Below are positions 16,890 to 26,233 of a DNA stretch of 40,249 nucleotides, in pieces. The position numbers and the translations under genes are program-made. Source of the stretch: Bacteroidales bacterium UBA5762 (GTDB taxonomy: Bacteria; Bacteroidota; Bacteroidia; Bacteroidales; TTA-H9); NCBI GenBank assembly GCA_002418865.1, contig DIEY01000034.1:4740-44988 (forward strand). The letters are read 5' to 3'. The first letter of the stretch is position 1, and every line of letters begins with the position of its first letter. The notes beneath the pieces are model-generated. The model did not search any database. It was not told the origin of the DNA and worked only from the letters and a program-made list of their open reading frames with translations.

Positions 16890-19058
16890 TTATTGAATAA
16901 TTGACATTTCATCGATCAGTCGTGAGGCTTGGGCATATTTATCAATAATAAACAGGCAATAGCGAATATCGAGCGTAATATTACGACATAAATCAGGATC
17001 GTACATCAAATCGCTCATTGTTCCTTCCCAGTTTCGGTCGAAATTGATGCCAATAAGCTGACCTTCAGCATTTAATACCGGGCTACCCGAGTTTCCACCC
17101 GAAGTATGATTGTTAGCTATGAAAGCTACCGGCATCTTACCCGATTTATCGGCATATCGCCCAAAATCCTTCTGCTCGTAAAGTTGTTTTAATCGGATGG
17201 GTACCTGATAATCGGCTATGGTCGAATCTTCTTTTTCGATTACACCATTAAGAGTGGTTTGGTGCAGATAATGAACAGCATCGCGAGGATAATAATCGAG
17301 AATGTTTCCGTAAGCAATCCTTAGAGTAGAATTGGCATCGGGATAAAACAAGCGATCGGGCTCCATTTCCATTTGTGCTTTCATATAAATGCGCTGCAGG
17401 CTGTCGAGTGATTGCTGAAGAGGTTTCATTTTTGCCTGAAGTTCATTCTTTTGGAATGAGGCGAATGAAGAAGCAAGTTCATAAATGGGGTCTTTGAGAA
17501 TCTTCTTTGCATCTGAAGGCTTATAATTTTTCAGCAATCCAAGTAAACGTTCTTGATTTAAGAATAAAGATTTATCGAAAATTTTGGAAAGCCTGCTGCC
17601 ATATTTTTTATTCCAATCGTCGAATGATGATGGGAAAAGAATATTTTGTCTATTCTTCTGATATTCATCGAGTAATACTTCCATCATTTTGAAATCAAGA
17701 GTAGAATTATAATTTTTATAAAATGAGGGAAGACCAGAAAGCAGTTGTTTTTTGGCTTTTCGAATGAGTGAAGTATCGGGTTGAGGTTTGATGGAAGCAT
17801 CTATCAGAGTTTGGAATGAGCGAGCCAACGAAAGAATTTCTACTCCAAAAGCGGCCTCCGAAAGCCAAATTTCAGATACACGATAATTGGCATATTCCTG
17901 ATATTTTTTCTCATAAAGTGGTAACAACCTATAGTAAGCTCCTTGTTGTGCCCATAGAGAAAATTTTCTTTCATAATCTTGTTTTCTTGAAATGGCATTA
18001 ATTCGTTTGATGCCGCGATTTTCTCCCATCCATTTTTTCCATCCATTGGCTATACCTGCACTTTTAGCGGCATATTGAATGCTGATGGTTTTATTTGCCT
18101 TCATATATTCATCCATAATTCGAAGACGGATATCACGCAGGTGAATTCTGACGGGATTTTGCGATTCTGTGATAGACCGAATGACGAAAGATGGAAGGTA
18201 TTCCTGAGTAGAACCAGGGTATCCATAAACAAAAGTAAAATCACCCTTTTCAATGCCTTTCAGAGAAATCGGAAGAAAACGGCGAGGTTTGTAAGGTTGA
18301 TTATTCGGGTTGTAATCGGCTGGAAGGTTATTAGTATCGGCATAGATACGAAAAACCGAAAAATCTCCAGTATGCCGAGGCCACATCCAATTGTCGGTAT
18401 CTCCACCAAATTTCCCTATGCTTGAAGGAGGCGCACCTACAAGGCGAACATCCCTAAAAACTTCATAAATAAAAAGATAAAATTGATTTCCATTATAAAA
18501 AGATTCAACCTCCGCCTTATAATGAGTTCCTTGAATAGCTTCCTTGGTAATTTGCTCACTGATCTCTGAAATAGTCTTCACACGGGTTTTCTCGTCCATA
18601 TCGGGCCGCAGATTATCGAGAATAGTTTGACTTACATCACGCATTTCTATTAAAAACGATACTTTTAATCCGGGGCATGGCAGTTCATCTTTAAAGGTCG
18701 ATGCCCAAAATCCTTCTTCGAGATAATTTTGTTGTATAGAGCTATGCCTTTGAATGTAACCATAACCGCAATGATGATTTGTTAATAGCAAGCCTTGGTC
18801 AGAAACTACTTCGGCAGTACAACCTCCACCAAATTGTACAATAGCATCTTTTAAGCTGGAATGATTCACATCATAAATATCGCGAGCGGTTATCTTCAGG
18901 CCTTTCATCTGCATATCTTTCTGATTGAGTTTTTCCAGCAGAAGAGGGAGCCACAAACCTTCATCGGCATAAGCATTATTGAATGAGAACAATAAAATTC
19001 CCAAGAAGATATAAAGCCGTATGGCACAAGTTTTAAGGAAATGAATAGGTTTGAACAT
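16890..19058 (-). CDS. S46 family dipeptidyl peptidase, DPP11 type
   Basis: A periplasmic serine exopeptidase of 722 aa that releases N-terminal dipeptides. The start at 19058 is chosen because it yields a normal signal peptide (MFKPIHFLKTCAIRLYIFLG, cleavage near NNAYA) and does not overlap the MoxR gene; longer starts at 19094 and 19121 do overlap it. The chymotrypsin-like domain shows LLTNHHCGYG (His95/His96) and TSGGNSGSP with nucleophile Ser657; the helical domain lies between. The residue 18 after the serine is Arg675 (INFDR). In S46 enzymes Arg here marks DPP11 (Asp/Glu preference) and Gly marks DPP7. Specificity is inferred from that residue. Confidence 0.93.
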   Translation of the reverse strand: MFKPIHFLKTCAIRLYIFLGILLFSFNNAYADEGLWLPLLLEKLNQKDMQMKGLKITARDIYDVNHSSLKDAIVQFGGGCTAEVVSDQGLLLTNHHCGYGYIQRHSSIQQNYLEEGFWASTFKDELPCPGLKVSFLIEMRDVSQTILDNLRPDMDEKTRVKTISEISEQITKEAIQGTHYKAEVESFYNGNQFYLFIYEVFRDVRLVGAPPSSIGKFGGDTDNWMWPRHTGDFSVFRIYADTNNLPADYNPNNQPYKPRRFLPISLKGIEKGDFTFVYGYPGSTQEYLPSFVIRSITESQNPVRIHLRDIRLRIMDEYMKANKTISIQYAAKSAGIANGWKKWMGENRGIKRINAISRKQDYERKFSLWAQQGAYYRLLPLYEKKYQEYANYRVSEIWLSEAAFGVEILSLARSFQTLIDASIKPQPDTSLIRKAKKQLLSGLPSFYKNYNSTLDFKMMEVLLDEYQKNRQNILFPSSFDDWNKKYGSRLSKIFDKSLFLNQERLLGLLKNYKPSDAKKILKDPIYELASSFASFQKNELQAKMKPLQQSLDSLQRIYMKAQMEMEPDRLFYPDANSTLRIAYGNILDYYPRDAVHYLHQTTLNGVIEKEDSTIADYQVPIRLKQLYEQKDFGRYADKSGKMPVAFIANNHTSGGNSGSPVLNAEGQLIGINFDRNWEGTMSDLMYDPDLCRNITLDIRYCLFIIDKYAQASRLIDEMSIIQ

Positions 19059-19086
19059 ATTGATTAATTTTTTTGAGATATTTTCT

Positions 19087-20055
19087 TTAAACATTTTCCA
19101 TGAGATTGTGAATGATATCATCTACTGAAATTCCTTCGGCTTCGGCTTTATAATTACGAACAATGCGATGGCGAAGCACTGAAGTAGCCACGGCATGTAT
19201 ATCATCTACGTCGGGAGCAATTCTTCCATCGATAGCTGCGTGGCATTTTGCTCCGAGAATGAGATATTGTGAGGCACGAGGGCCGGCTCCCCAAGTAATG
19301 TATTTAGTAGTAAACGAAGGCGCTCCCGGCCCAGGTCGTGTACTACGAGCCAGTTTTACAGCATATTCATAAATAATCGGAGTAACCGGCAGCTGTCTGA
19401 TCAAATTTTGATAATATAAAATCTGTTGGGCGTCGAGTAATTGAGAGGGTTGTTGAAGCCCAGGACCTGTGGTTGCTTCCACTATGCTAATCTCTTCCTT
19501 TAACGAAGGATAATCTAACCAGATATTAAACATGAAGCGGTCGAGCTGGGCTTCGGGTAAAGGATAGGTTCCCTCCTGCTCTATGGGATTTTGCGTTGCA
19601 AGCACAAAAAAAGGATTATCCAAGGTATAAGTTGTTCCGGCTACTGTAACAGCTTTTTCCTGCATGGATTCCAACAAAGCCGATTGAGTCTTGGGAGGTG
19701 TACGATTGATTTCATCGGCAAGTATAACATGAGCAAAAACAGGACCTTTCACAAAACGAAATCTTCGGTTTTCATCTAAAATCTCAGTACCTATGATATC
19801 GGATGGCATCAAATCGGGTGTAAACTGAATACGACTGAATGAAAGTCCAAGAACTTTAGCTACTGTGTTGACAAGCAACGTCTTGGCAAGACCAGGTACA
19901 CCAATTAACAAACAATGACCTTGACTGAAGATGCAAGTAATCACTCTTTCAATGGTTTCATGCTGGCCAATGATCATTTTACCAATTTCGACCTTCATCT
20001 TCTCGTATATATCGTGAAGCTGTTCTATAGATTCCGTTTCTTTGTAAGTTTTCAT
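19087..20055 (-). CDS. MoxR family AAA+ ATPase
   Basis: A cytoplasmic AAA+ ATPase of 322 aa, presumably chaperone-like. Walker A is GVPGLAKT (residues 52-59), Walker B is VILADE with Asp114-Glu115, followed by INRTPPKTQSALLESMQE, the MoxR signature, and sensor region ATQNPIEQEGTYPLPEAQLDRF. A C-terminal lid follows. MoxR genes usually sit next to DUF58 and VWA-domain genes; here none is adjacent. Instead it follows the SurA-like gene by 26 nt and precedes the S46 peptidase by 28 nt. The client is unknown. Confidence 0.93.
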   Translation of the reverse strand: MKTYKETESIEQLHDIYEKMKVEIGKMIIGQHETIERVITCIFSQGHCLLIGVPGLAKTLLVNTVAKVLGLSFSRIQFTPDLMPSDIIGTEILDENRRFRFVKGPVFAHVILADEINRTPPKTQSALLESMQEKAVTVAGTTYTLDNPFFVLATQNPIEQEGTYPLPEAQLDRFMFNIWLDYPSLKEEISIVEATTGPGLQQPSQLLDAQQILYYQNLIRQLPVTPIIYEYAVKLARSTRPGPGAPSFTTKYITWGAGPRASQYLILGAKCHAAIDGRIAPDVDDIHAVATSVLRHRIVRNYKAEAEGISVDDIIHNLMENV

Positions 20056-20081
20056 AAAAAAATTGACATTTTTAAAGATTG

Positions 20082-21452
20082 CTAATCTTGCTTTCCTACT
20101 AATTTTTCAATCCACTGATGTTGGAATTGGCAATTGGAATAGGCAGGATTAATAAAGATATAGGTTTGCTTGATGCGTTCATTCACCCATTTTTGCAGAA
20201 CCTGTTCCTTTTTATATTCTAAAGCCCAATTTTGAATACGATCGTAATCATCTTTCAGATTGGCACGGTGAGGTTTGCTTTTTTCCTTCAGATATAGCAG
20301 GCGATAGGCATCTTTCCCTTCCTCGGTTTTAAACGGGACAGGGCCTGAAACCTGGCCTGGTTCAAGCTTATCGATCACATAAAATACTTTTGGATCGAGA
20401 TGATCGGGTTCGAAGCGGGTTGTACCAGTATATGGATTAATCATTAAACCACCATTCATTTTATTGGGATCGTCCGAGAATTTTTCTACAGCTTCCTCGA
20501 AAGTAATCTTTTTAGTGGTGATGAGTTGGGCTATGCTATCGAGAAAAGAAGCCGCTTTTTGAAGTTCTTCGGGTGAAATTTTAGGCGTCATAAGGATATG
20601 ACGAGTATTCACAAAATCACCTCGGCGTTCGATGAGCTGAATAATATGATAGCCTGCTTTAGTTTGAACAATATCGGATATCTCTCCTTCTTTTAATTTA
20701 AAGGCGACTGCTTCATATTCGGGATATAATTCTCCTCTACCATAAAGGCCAACTTCACCTCCTTTGGCTGATGAAGCAGGATCTTCACTATATAAAACTG
20801 CCAAAGTGGAAAAATTTTCACCTTCGAGAATTCGCTTACGTAAGGCTCGAAGTTTTTCTTTAACCTCGATTTCATCGGCTAAACTTGTCTTGGGCTTCTT
20901 TACAATTTGTCCAATAACATACTCGGTATTCACCATGGGAATGCTATCATCCGGCATCTTCTTGAAATAAGAACGAACTTCGGTTGGCGTAATCTTTACA
21001 TTCTTTGTCAAATTATATTGAACCATTTCTGTCCGTATTTGATCACGAATGATTTCCCTGAATTCATCCTTTATTTCATCCAGCGACTTCTTAAAATATT
21101 CTTCCAACTTTTCTTTCGATCCAATTTGCTGAATAAAATATTTTATTCGTCTATCGAGTTCGGTTTCTACTTGTTTATCAGTAACTTCTATACTGTCGAT
21201 ATCGGCCTGATTGAGCAAGAGTTTATTATAAAGAAGACTTTCAAGAATAGCACATTTGGTTTGTTCGGCCCCTCCTCGTATGTTTCCCTGAGCCCTGTAT
21301 TGTATGTATTGATTCTCGATGTCGGAAAATAAAACCATCTTGCTTCCCACAACAGCTACTACTTCATCAATTACGACCTCTTGCTGGCTGAAAAGCCTGG
21401 CAGTTGGTACTACTAAAAATAAACTCAAAATAATAATTCCAATATTTTTCAT
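20082..21452 (-). CDS. SurA-like periplasmic peptidylprolyl isomerase
   Basis: 456 aa. A signal peptide (about 1-22, ending ARLFSQ) leads to a SurA N-terminal chaperone domain beginning VVIDEVVAVVGSKMVLFSDIE. Two parvulin-type PpiC domains follow, the first around TEYVIGQIVKK to GYHIIQLIERR with the GGEVGLYGRGEL signature, the second starting near NTRHILMTPKI. Expected role: escorting outer-membrane proteins through the periplasm. It is the third isomerase-related gene of the guaB-downstream cluster, 14 nt after the degenerate lipoprotein homologue. Confidence 0.93.
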   Translation of the reverse strand: MKNIGIIILSLFLVVPTARLFSQQEVVIDEVVAVVGSKMVLFSDIENQYIQYRAQGNIRGGAEQTKCAILESLLYNKLLLNQADIDSIEVTDKQVETELDRRIKYFIQQIGSKEKLEEYFKKSLDEIKDEFREIIRDQIRTEMVQYNLTKNVKITPTEVRSYFKKMPDDSIPMVNTEYVIGQIVKKPKTSLADEIEVKEKLRALRKRILEGENFSTLAVLYSEDPASSAKGGEVGLYGRGELYPEYEAVAFKLKEGEISDIVQTKAGYHIIQLIERRGDFVNTRHILMTPKISPEELQKAASFLDSIAQLITTKKITFEEAVEKFSDDPNKMNGGLMINPYTGTTRFEPDHLDPKVFYVIDKLEPGQVSGPVPFKTEEGKDAYRLLYLKEKSKPHRANLKDDYDRIQNWALEYKKEQVLQKWVNERIKQTYIFINPAYSNCQFQHQWIEKLVGKQD

Positions 21453-21466
21453 GATTCATTAAAAAA

Positions 21467-22327
21467 TTAATAAAATTCTATATCTTCATTCTTTAAAGCC
21501 TTTTCATAAAGATTTTCACGCATTTTACTGATTAATTCTTGTTTGCGAGTATTGAGAATGATATTCTTAATATTTTCCATTTCCATACTTAAGGGTGAAA
21601 TTCCATCTTTAGTAACATAGGCATAAATGCGTACGAGGAATCTCCATTGATCGTCGGTTAAATCGATTAAGCGATTGCCTTTTAAAAAAAGCTCCTCATT
21701 AAAGGTAGTAATGGGTGCCATGTTTTGTAAATCACGAAACAAGAACCAGTTGTTAATGCTAATGTAATAATCACTGGTTCGGGTAAGGCAAAATCTTTCG
21801 AAGGCATCATAGTCGAGTATAGTATCGGGTTGCAAAAATTTTCTGGCCAATTGGGCAGCCTTTAGCGAATCTTTCGGAATCTTAACATATATCATTTTTA
21901 TAATGGGTTCCCGCAAAATAAAATTTTGCTTATTTTTTTGATAATAATCTTCGATTTCTTCTATGAGAACCACAGTATCGAGTTTTTGCTCAATTAGACG
22001 GCTTTCGTAAGTATAAATGATCAATGAGTTGCGATAATCTTCCAGCTGTTTCTTGAAGTTCTTTTCTTCGGCAGATAGATTCTTTTCGGCATAATGAAGC
22101 TCAACCCTATTACGTGCCCAATTTTCGATAAAATTCTTCACAATGAGTATGCTGTCTTCTCGAGCTGTTCCATCGGGTACAATTCCCTTTATATCAGAAC
22201 TATATAAATAATCATCATGAACTTTAGCCAATATAGTATCATCGTGCCTCAGTCTTTTATTCACATAATTGCATTGGGCAAACGATAAAAGGATAATACA
22301 TGAAAACAAAAATATCTTACATCTCAT
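21467..22327 (-). CDS. Degenerate PPIase-like/SurA-related lipoprotein
   Basis: 286 aa. The N-terminus MRCKIFLFSCIILLSFAQC has a lipobox ending at Cys19. The body resembles SurA/PpiC proteins: an N-terminal helical chaperone-like part (KNFIENWARNRVELHYAEK), a middle segment where a PpiC domain would be, and a C-terminal helix (NIILNTRKQELISKMRENLY). The parvulin GG and LG signatures are missing, so isomerase activity is unlikely and a purely chaperone role is inferred. It lies between two intact isomerase genes and has a -7 promoter element upstream. Confidence 0.8.
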   Translation of the reverse strand: MRCKIFLFSCIILLSFAQCNYVNKRLRHDDTILAKVHDDYLYSSDIKGIVPDGTAREDSILIVKNFIENWARNRVELHYAEKNLSAEEKNFKKQLEDYRNSLIIYTYESRLIEQKLDTVVLIEEIEDYYQKNKQNFILREPIIKMIYVKIPKDSLKAAQLARKFLQPDTILDYDAFERFCLTRTSDYYISINNWFLFRDLQNMAPITTFNEELFLKGNRLIDLTDDQWRFLVRIYAYVTKDGISPLSMEMENIKNIILNTRKQELISKMRENLYEKALKNEDIEFY

Positions 22328-22415
22328 TCAATAAAACTGCTTATTAAAAGCCAATGGCTTGATTATATACTTACTCTGAATTTTCTTTCACATCAAAAAA
22401 ACTTATTGTAATTAA

Positions 22416-22423
22416 CAAAATTA
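22416..22423 (-). promoter_or_regulatory. -7 promoter element for the lipoprotein-surA-moxR run
   Basis: Minus strand TAATTTTG, an exact TAnnTTTG match in the 251-nt gap between the large PpiC gene and the lipoprotein gene, giving a leader of about 80 nt. No canonical -33 element. It suggests the downstream genes can be transcribed separately from guaB. Confidence 0.35.
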
Positions 22424-22578
22424 GATTCAACATATTGCGAGTTCACGGCATTTACCAAGTTTTATAGCGAATTTTCGAAACTTAGCCGAAAATTTCATTA
22501 AACAGTTGAAGTACTGAATATTTGAAGATGAATCAAAGCATAGAGAAAAATAAAGGGATTTTATAACATGAACCTATT

Positions 22579-24615
22579 TTAGTATTGGGCTTTGATCATT
22601 TTAAATACCTCATCATTGACTTTCCAGCTGTATTTTGAACGTAATTCATTAATCCATTCTTTTTCAAGATAATTCTGATATTCGGCTGTAATATGTCCGC
22701 GAACATCGTCCAGTGCTTTTGGTTCAGGGTCAACAATTCGGTGAAGTATTACCAACTCGAGATTGAATTTTCCGCTTTCGTCGGGGATAATTTCCTGAGT
22801 CATTTCGCCAGGTTTATGGAGTTTATCTATCAATGCATTATCACCATCAACAAATTTTTCGCGGGCAATATCTACCAATAGCGTAGAGTCTTGCAAAATT
22901 TTATTCTTTAGTGTTGCTGTGGTCATATCAGAAAGATTGATCCATTCGGCAATTTGCTTGGCAAGCTGTTTAGCCGTTTGATCATCTACAATATTTTTTA
23001 CCTTTACAACTGTGGCTTCTTTACGTTGAGGCCACATATAATTATACTTCACCTTTTCATAATATTGCTGGAGCCCGGTAGTATCTTTTATGGCTTTATC
23101 CCAGACTTTTTTCTGAGTTATTTCGAAAAGCAATATCCCATCGTGATATTCTTTCATCAACAGGCCAAATTCGGGATATTTGGTTTCGAGATTAGCATCT
23201 TCATAAGCTAAGATTTCCTGATCCACATAGGCCTTATACATATTATTCACATAAACGACTTTGTCTTTTGGGGGTTGTTTTTTTTGAGTTTTATATAAAT
23301 ATTGAGCAAAATCAGCTTGTGAATATTTTTTATCGTCAAAGCTAAAGAGTTGCTTTTTTAATTTCTTGGCTGGAGGCATTTGCCATTTTCCAACAAAGAT
23401 GCTGTCGTCCACCCATTTATAAAAATCGGAAAGAGCCTTTTGATTTTGTGAGAGTTGATATTCGTTTTTCAGACGATTAAGAACACTTTGCTTGCAGAGG
23501 TTGTATCGCATGTCTTTTTCGATTCTCTGCACAAGATCATTATAAACTTCATCGAAAGAACCCACGGGTTTGCGGTCTATCATCTTGATGATATGCCAAC
23601 CATAAGAAGTGAGGACAGGTTGAGCAATTTCGCCATTTTTAAGAGGATAAACCCTTTCTACGAATTCAGGAACCAGTCGGTTGCAAGTAAACCAAGGTAA
23701 AACGCCATCACGCATGGCTGAGCCTTTATCATCGGAGAGGGTTTTGGCCAACTGGGCAAAATCTGCTCCATTAAGAAGAAGTTGATAAACCGAATCGACA
23801 CGTGACTGTATGCGAAGGCTATCGGCATGTGAGGATTTGGGAGGTATTTGGAAAAAGATATGAGCCACCTGAGCCCTACCCAAAGCGGGGCGTTTATCAG
23901 TTACGTGTATGATGTGATATCCAAAATCCGTTCTAACAATATCGGAAATCTGGCTAGGTTGAGTGTTGTAGGCAGCGGTTTCGAAAGGATAAACCATGTT
24001 GAAAACACTGAAGAAACCTAAATCTCCGCGATTTCCTCTAATAAATGGATGTTGCGAAGTAGCTTCACGGTCTCGAGCCGAAGGATCTTCGGAATATTGT
24101 AGGGCAAGCTTATCGAAAGGTTCGCCTGAGCGGGCTTTTTGTAATATTTTATCCATCCTTTCCCAAGCCACTAAGGTGTCGGCTGGTAAAGCATCTTTAT
24201 CGCAACGAATAAGGATATGACTTGCTCGTAAATCCCATTGCATGCGTTCATAGGCCTCATCTATCAAACGTTGAAAAACCGTAGAATCTATAAAATAAGG
24301 AGCGGACAATTGTTTTCGGTATCCTGCCAGCTCATCTTTTAATGCTTTAATTGTGTCTAACCCATTCACTTCGGCATCTCTTACTTTCAATTTAAAATTG
24401 ATAAACAGATCGAGATACTCATCCATTGATTTTTTATCTGATGCTTCAGTTTGGACATTATTTTTCGAATAGATATTAAGAAATTCACTCACTCTGACAG
24501 GTTGTCCATCAATAGTAAGCAATACAGGATCTTTCAAGCTTTGAGCATTGCTATTTATATACATACATAACAAGCCCACAAAAACAGTAATAAACCCTAA
24601 AGTTTTTATTCTCAT
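22579..24615 (-). CDS. Large periplasmic PpiC peptidylprolyl isomerase with two parvulin domains
   Basis: 678 aa, with signal peptide (about 1-24, ending INSNAQ). An N-terminal SurA-like domain (LLTIDGQPVRVSEFLNIY) is followed by a first parvulin domain from RASHILIRCDK to GYHIIHVTDKR with GDLGFFSVFNMVYPF, and a second from VAHIFFQIPPK to GWHIIKMIDRK with DGVLPWFTCNRLVPEF. The long C-terminal part is helical and repeats SurA-N-like motifs. The architecture fits the PpiC protein found beside guaB in Bacteroidota. Likely an outer-membrane protein folding factor; 38 nt after guaB. Confidence 0.92.
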   Translation of the reverse strand: MRIKTLGFITVFVGLLCMYINSNAQSLKDPVLLTIDGQPVRVSEFLNIYSKNNVQTEASDKKSMDEYLDLFINFKLKVRDAEVNGLDTIKALKDELAGYRKQLSAPYFIDSTVFQRLIDEAYERMQWDLRASHILIRCDKDALPADTLVAWERMDKILQKARSGEPFDKLALQYSEDPSARDREATSQHPFIRGNRGDLGFFSVFNMVYPFETAAYNTQPSQISDIVRTDFGYHIIHVTDKRPALGRAQVAHIFFQIPPKSSHADSLRIQSRVDSVYQLLLNGADFAQLAKTLSDDKGSAMRDGVLPWFTCNRLVPEFVERVYPLKNGEIAQPVLTSYGWHIIKMIDRKPVGSFDEVYNDLVQRIEKDMRYNLCKQSVLNRLKNEYQLSQNQKALSDFYKWVDDSIFVGKWQMPPAKKLKKQLFSFDDKKYSQADFAQYLYKTQKKQPPKDKVVYVNNMYKAYVDQEILAYEDANLETKYPEFGLLMKEYHDGILLFEITQKKVWDKAIKDTTGLQQYYEKVKYNYMWPQRKEATVVKVKNIVDDQTAKQLAKQIAEWINLSDMTTATLKNKILQDSTLLVDIAREKFVDGDNALIDKLHKPGEMTQEIIPDESGKFNLELVILHRIVDPEPKALDDVRGHITAEYQNYLEKEWINELRSKYSWKVNDEVFKMIKAQY

Positions 24616-24653
24616 ATATGAATTATATTTATATTTAATAGAATTTTCATTGA

Positions 24654-26120
24654 TTAGCGGCTATAATTAGGAGCCTCACTGATGATGGTTACATCGTGAG
24701 GATGACTTTCGATAATACCTGCTTGTGTTATGCGGATGAAAGTGGCTTTACGAAGTTCGGCTATATTTTTACTACCCGTATAACCCATTCCCGAACGCAG
24801 GCCACCAACCATCTGAGTAATCACCTCATTCAGAGAGCCTTTATAAGGCACCCTTCCAACTATACCTTCGGGAACCAGTTTCTTGATATCGTCTTCCATA
24901 TCCTGAAAATAACGATCTTTCGAACCCTTTTGCATGGCTTCTATCGACCCCATGCCTCTATAAGTTTTATATTTTCTTCCTTCATAAATGACAGCTTCGC
25001 CAGGAGATTCATCCACTCCTGCAAACAAAGAACCAGCCATAATAGTTGATGCACCTGCCGCAAGAGCCTTTACGATATCGCCAGTAAATCGAATGCCTCC
25101 GTCGGCAATTAATGGAACAGCAGTATTTTTTATCACGTCATAAACCTCCATAATGGCTGTAAGTTGTGGGACTCCTATTCCAGCTATGACTCGGGTAGTA
25201 CAAATGGAACCTGGACCTATTCCGACTTTAATGGCATCGACCTCTAATTTCAAAAGCGCTTCGGCTGCTTCACGTGTGGCAATATTGCCAACCACCAGGT
25301 CTATGCCCGGAAAAGCCGATTTTACCTGTCGAGCCATTTCTAAAACTGCTTTCGAATGACCATGAGCCGTATCGACAACCACTGCATCAACACCTTCGGC
25401 TACAAGTGCATTGATTCTTTCGAGTGTATCACTGGCAATGCCAACGGCAGCAGCTACACGCAACCTGCCTTTGTCGTCCTTACAAGCATTTGGCATCGAC
25501 TTAAGTTTGATGATATCTTTATAGGTGATTAAACCAATTAAATGACCTTGTTTATCAACTACTGGTAATTTTTCTATTTTATGTTGATTGAGGATTTCGG
25601 CAGCCGTTTCAAAATCGGTAAATTCTTCGGTAGTGATGACTTTCCGTGTCATAACCTCACTCACCGATTTGCGGAGATTGCGTTCGAAACGAAGATCGCG
25701 GTTGGTGATGATGCCCACCAAAACAAGATCATCATTGACTACTGGAATACCACCTATTTTGTGTTCGCGCATAATATTGATCGCATCGGCAACTCTGGCA
25801 CTTACATTGACGGTTATAGGCTGAAGTATCATTCCGGCCTCTGCACGTTTTACCTTTCTTACCTCCATGGCTTGCTGTTCGATGCTCATATTTTTATGAA
25901 TAACTCCAAGCCCTCCTTCCCGAGCAATAGCAATAGCCATAGTCGATTCTGTAACTGTATCCATGGCAGCCGTAACTATGGGAATTTTTACGGCAATATT
26001 TCTGCTGAAGTAAGATGAAATATCCACCTCCCGTGGCATTACCTCCGAATAAGAAGGAACAAGAAGAACATCATCGTAAGTGAGCCCTTCCCGCTCAACT
26101 CTCGCAGTTCTTTCTTTCAT
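24654..26120 (-). CDS. guaB: IMP dehydrogenase
   Basis: Converts IMP to XMP with NAD+, the committed step of GMP synthesis. 488 aa from the ATG at 26120; a TTG 15 nt further out would start within a base or two of the predicted transcript start and is rejected. Parts: N-terminal barrel strand GLTYDDVLLVPSYSEV, a CBS-domain pair at about 90-205 (MREHKIGGIPVV and LNQHKIEKLPVV), the catalytic loop GPGSICTTRVIAG with the nucleophilic Cys, IADGGIRFTGD and the flap RGMGSIEAM. The CBS pair suggests purine nucleotide allostery. Its promoter region holds a tandem repeat (26167-26214). Confidence 0.96.
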   Translation of the reverse strand: MKERTARVEREGLTYDDVLLVPSYSEVMPREVDISSYFSRNIAVKIPIVTAAMDTVTESTMAIAIAREGGLGVIHKNMSIEQQAMEVRKVKRAEAGMILQPITVNVSARVADAINIMREHKIGGIPVVNDDLVLVGIITNRDLRFERNLRKSVSEVMTRKVITTEEFTDFETAAEILNQHKIEKLPVVDKQGHLIGLITYKDIIKLKSMPNACKDDKGRLRVAAAVGIASDTLERINALVAEGVDAVVVDTAHGHSKAVLEMARQVKSAFPGIDLVVGNIATREAAEALLKLEVDAIKVGIGPGSICTTRVIAGIGVPQLTAIMEVYDVIKNTAVPLIADGGIRFTGDIVKALAAGASTIMAGSLFAGVDESPGEAVIYEGRKYKTYRGMGSIEAMQKGSKDRYFQDMEDDIKKLVPEGIVGRVPYKGSLNEVITQMVGGLRSGMGYTGSKNIAELRKATFIRITQAGIIESHPHDVTIISEAPNYSR

Positions 26121-26140
26121 AACTTTTATTTTCAATTTTG

Positions 26141-26148
26141 CAAAAATA
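26141..26148 (-). promoter_or_regulatory. -7 promoter element for guaB
   Basis: Minus strand TATTTTTG, an exact TAnnTTTG match, 20 nt before the ATG at 26120. It overlaps a 10-bp palindrome TTTTGCAAAA (26136-26145). Confidence 0.45.
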
Positions 26149-26166
26149 GAAATTTTAAAGTTTTGC

Positions 26167-26214
26167 GCTCCTATGGCATTGCGTTTCTTAATTGCTTCCT
26201 ATAACATTGCGTTT
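26167..26214 (-). repeat. Tandem imperfect direct repeat upstream of guaB
   Basis: Two copies, 26167-26186 (20 nt) and 26194-26214 (21 nt), about 7 nt apart. Both share CCTAT, a two-base difference, then CATTGCGTTT on the plus strand. In the guaB direction the common core is AAACGCAATG followed by ATAGGA. The nearer copy starts 18 nt upstream of the -7 element, so it overlaps the -33 region. A pair of regulator-binding sites is the simplest inference. Confidence 0.5.
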
Positions 26215-26233
26215 TATAGACAAGTCATGAAGC

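Noticed and set aside
25581..26018. 145-codon plus-strand open frame inside guaB
   Set aside because: Antisense shadow of a conserved enzyme; the composition is low-complexity and matches no family.
26136..26214. E. coli-type PurR box upstream of guaB
   Set aside because: Only an AACGCAA half resembles the box; the repeats are direct, not palindromic. Kept as an unnamed repeat.
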